Source: Candidatus Dadabacteria bacterium (lineage in GTDB: Bacteria; Desulfobacterota_D; UBA1144; Nemesobacterales; UBA2774). Taken from it: a stretch of 5,172 bases of DNA. The notes under the pieces were generated by a model that worked only from the letters and a program-made list of their open reading frames with translations, made no database searches and was not told the DNA's origin. Below are positions 4,983 through 5,172 of this stretch, in pieces (the first letter of the stretch is position 1; every line of letters starts with the position of its first letter). The position numbers and the translations under genes are program-made. The stretch covers positions 1 through 5,172 of the forward strand of contig SMWY01000019.1 in NCBI GenBank assembly GCA_004356555.1. The letters are read 5' to 3'.

Positions 4983-5172
4983 ATGGCAAAGGAAATAAAA
5001 TTTGGTAGAGAGGCACAGGACGCAATATTGACCGGAGTAAACGTTCTGGCCGACGCAGTAAAAGCCACACTTGGTCCCAGAGGAAGGAATGTATTAATAG
5101 AGAAGACATTCGGAGCTCCTGTAGTAACGAAGGATGGAGTAACGGTGGCAAAAGAGATCGAGCTTGAGGACC
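4983..5172 (+). CDS. groEL: Chaperonin GroEL (Hsp60), 3'-partial
   Basis: This is the first 63 codons of the 60-kDa chaperonin, which forms the double heptameric ring that folds proteins together with GroES. The product starts MAKEIKFGREAQDAIL and continues with GVNVLADAVKATLGPRGRNV (18-37), containing the TLGP nucleotide-binding segment. It then has FGAPVVTKDGVTVAKEIELED (43-63), with D51 in the conserved TKDG of the equatorial ATPase domain. AGGAGG (4966-4971), 11 bases upstream of the ATG, is a strong ribosome binding site. The gene runs off the right edge; the intermediate and apical domains and the second equatorial half are outside. It is one residue shorter than the E. coli protein before the TKDG motif. 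Whether it is the only groEL copy cannot be judged here. Confidence 0.98.
   Translation, partial: MAKEIKFGREAQDAILTGVNVLADAVKATLGPRGRNVLIEKTFGAPVVTKDGVTVAKEIELED

Overview
The window is a bacterial chromosomal segment of moderate GC with AT-rich intergenic regions. The IPTL-CTERM-like C-terminal sorting tail on the broken gene at the left points to a Gram-negative, envelope-building bacterium, because this tail class belongs to exosortase-type systems. I cannot place it more precisely from the sequence. An environmental proteobacterium-like or deeply branching Gram-negative lineage would fit.

Left part (1-1000): the window opens inside an insertion sequence. A reverse-strand transposase of the DDE/integrase-core type, IS481-like, starts at 446 and runs off the left edge just after its first catalytic Asp. 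The start-proximal end of the element appears to lie at about 491. From there a host gene resumes on the + strand, without its 5' part. It keeps two 52-residue PD40/TolB-like beta-propeller repeats and a C-terminal tail of the type 'LTLSQWG - hydrophobic helix - RRR'. The simplest reading is that the IS split a secreted or surface beta-propeller gene. A strong rho-independent terminator (962-1002) closes this unit.

Middle part (1003-3918): a gene-free stretch of about 215 bases holds two small hairpins, an 11-bp direct repeat and a near-consensus extended -10 promoter. The -10 box lies so close to the ATG of mutS that the transcript is predicted to be leaderless. mutS (865 aa) is intact, with mismatch-recognition Phe-x-Glu, Walker A/B, the conserved His of the ATPase domain and a C-terminal beta-clamp-binding peptide. 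A terminator follows.

Right part (3919-5172): a non-coding stretch with two compact palindromes that look like dispersed intergenic repeats leads to an AT-rich leader and yraN (UPF0102, nuclease-like fold). About 200 bases further on, a TTGACA-type promoter and a strong ribosome binding site start the groES-groEL chaperonin operon; groEL is cut by the right edge.

The intact genes are housekeeping: DNA mismatch repair, a conserved nuclease-like protein and the chaperonin. mutS and yraN appear to be separately expressed, and only groES-groEL form a clear operon. I see no new multi-gene system. The points worth a second look are the IS insertion and its start-codon hairpin, the predicted leaderless mutS, and the palindromic repeats.
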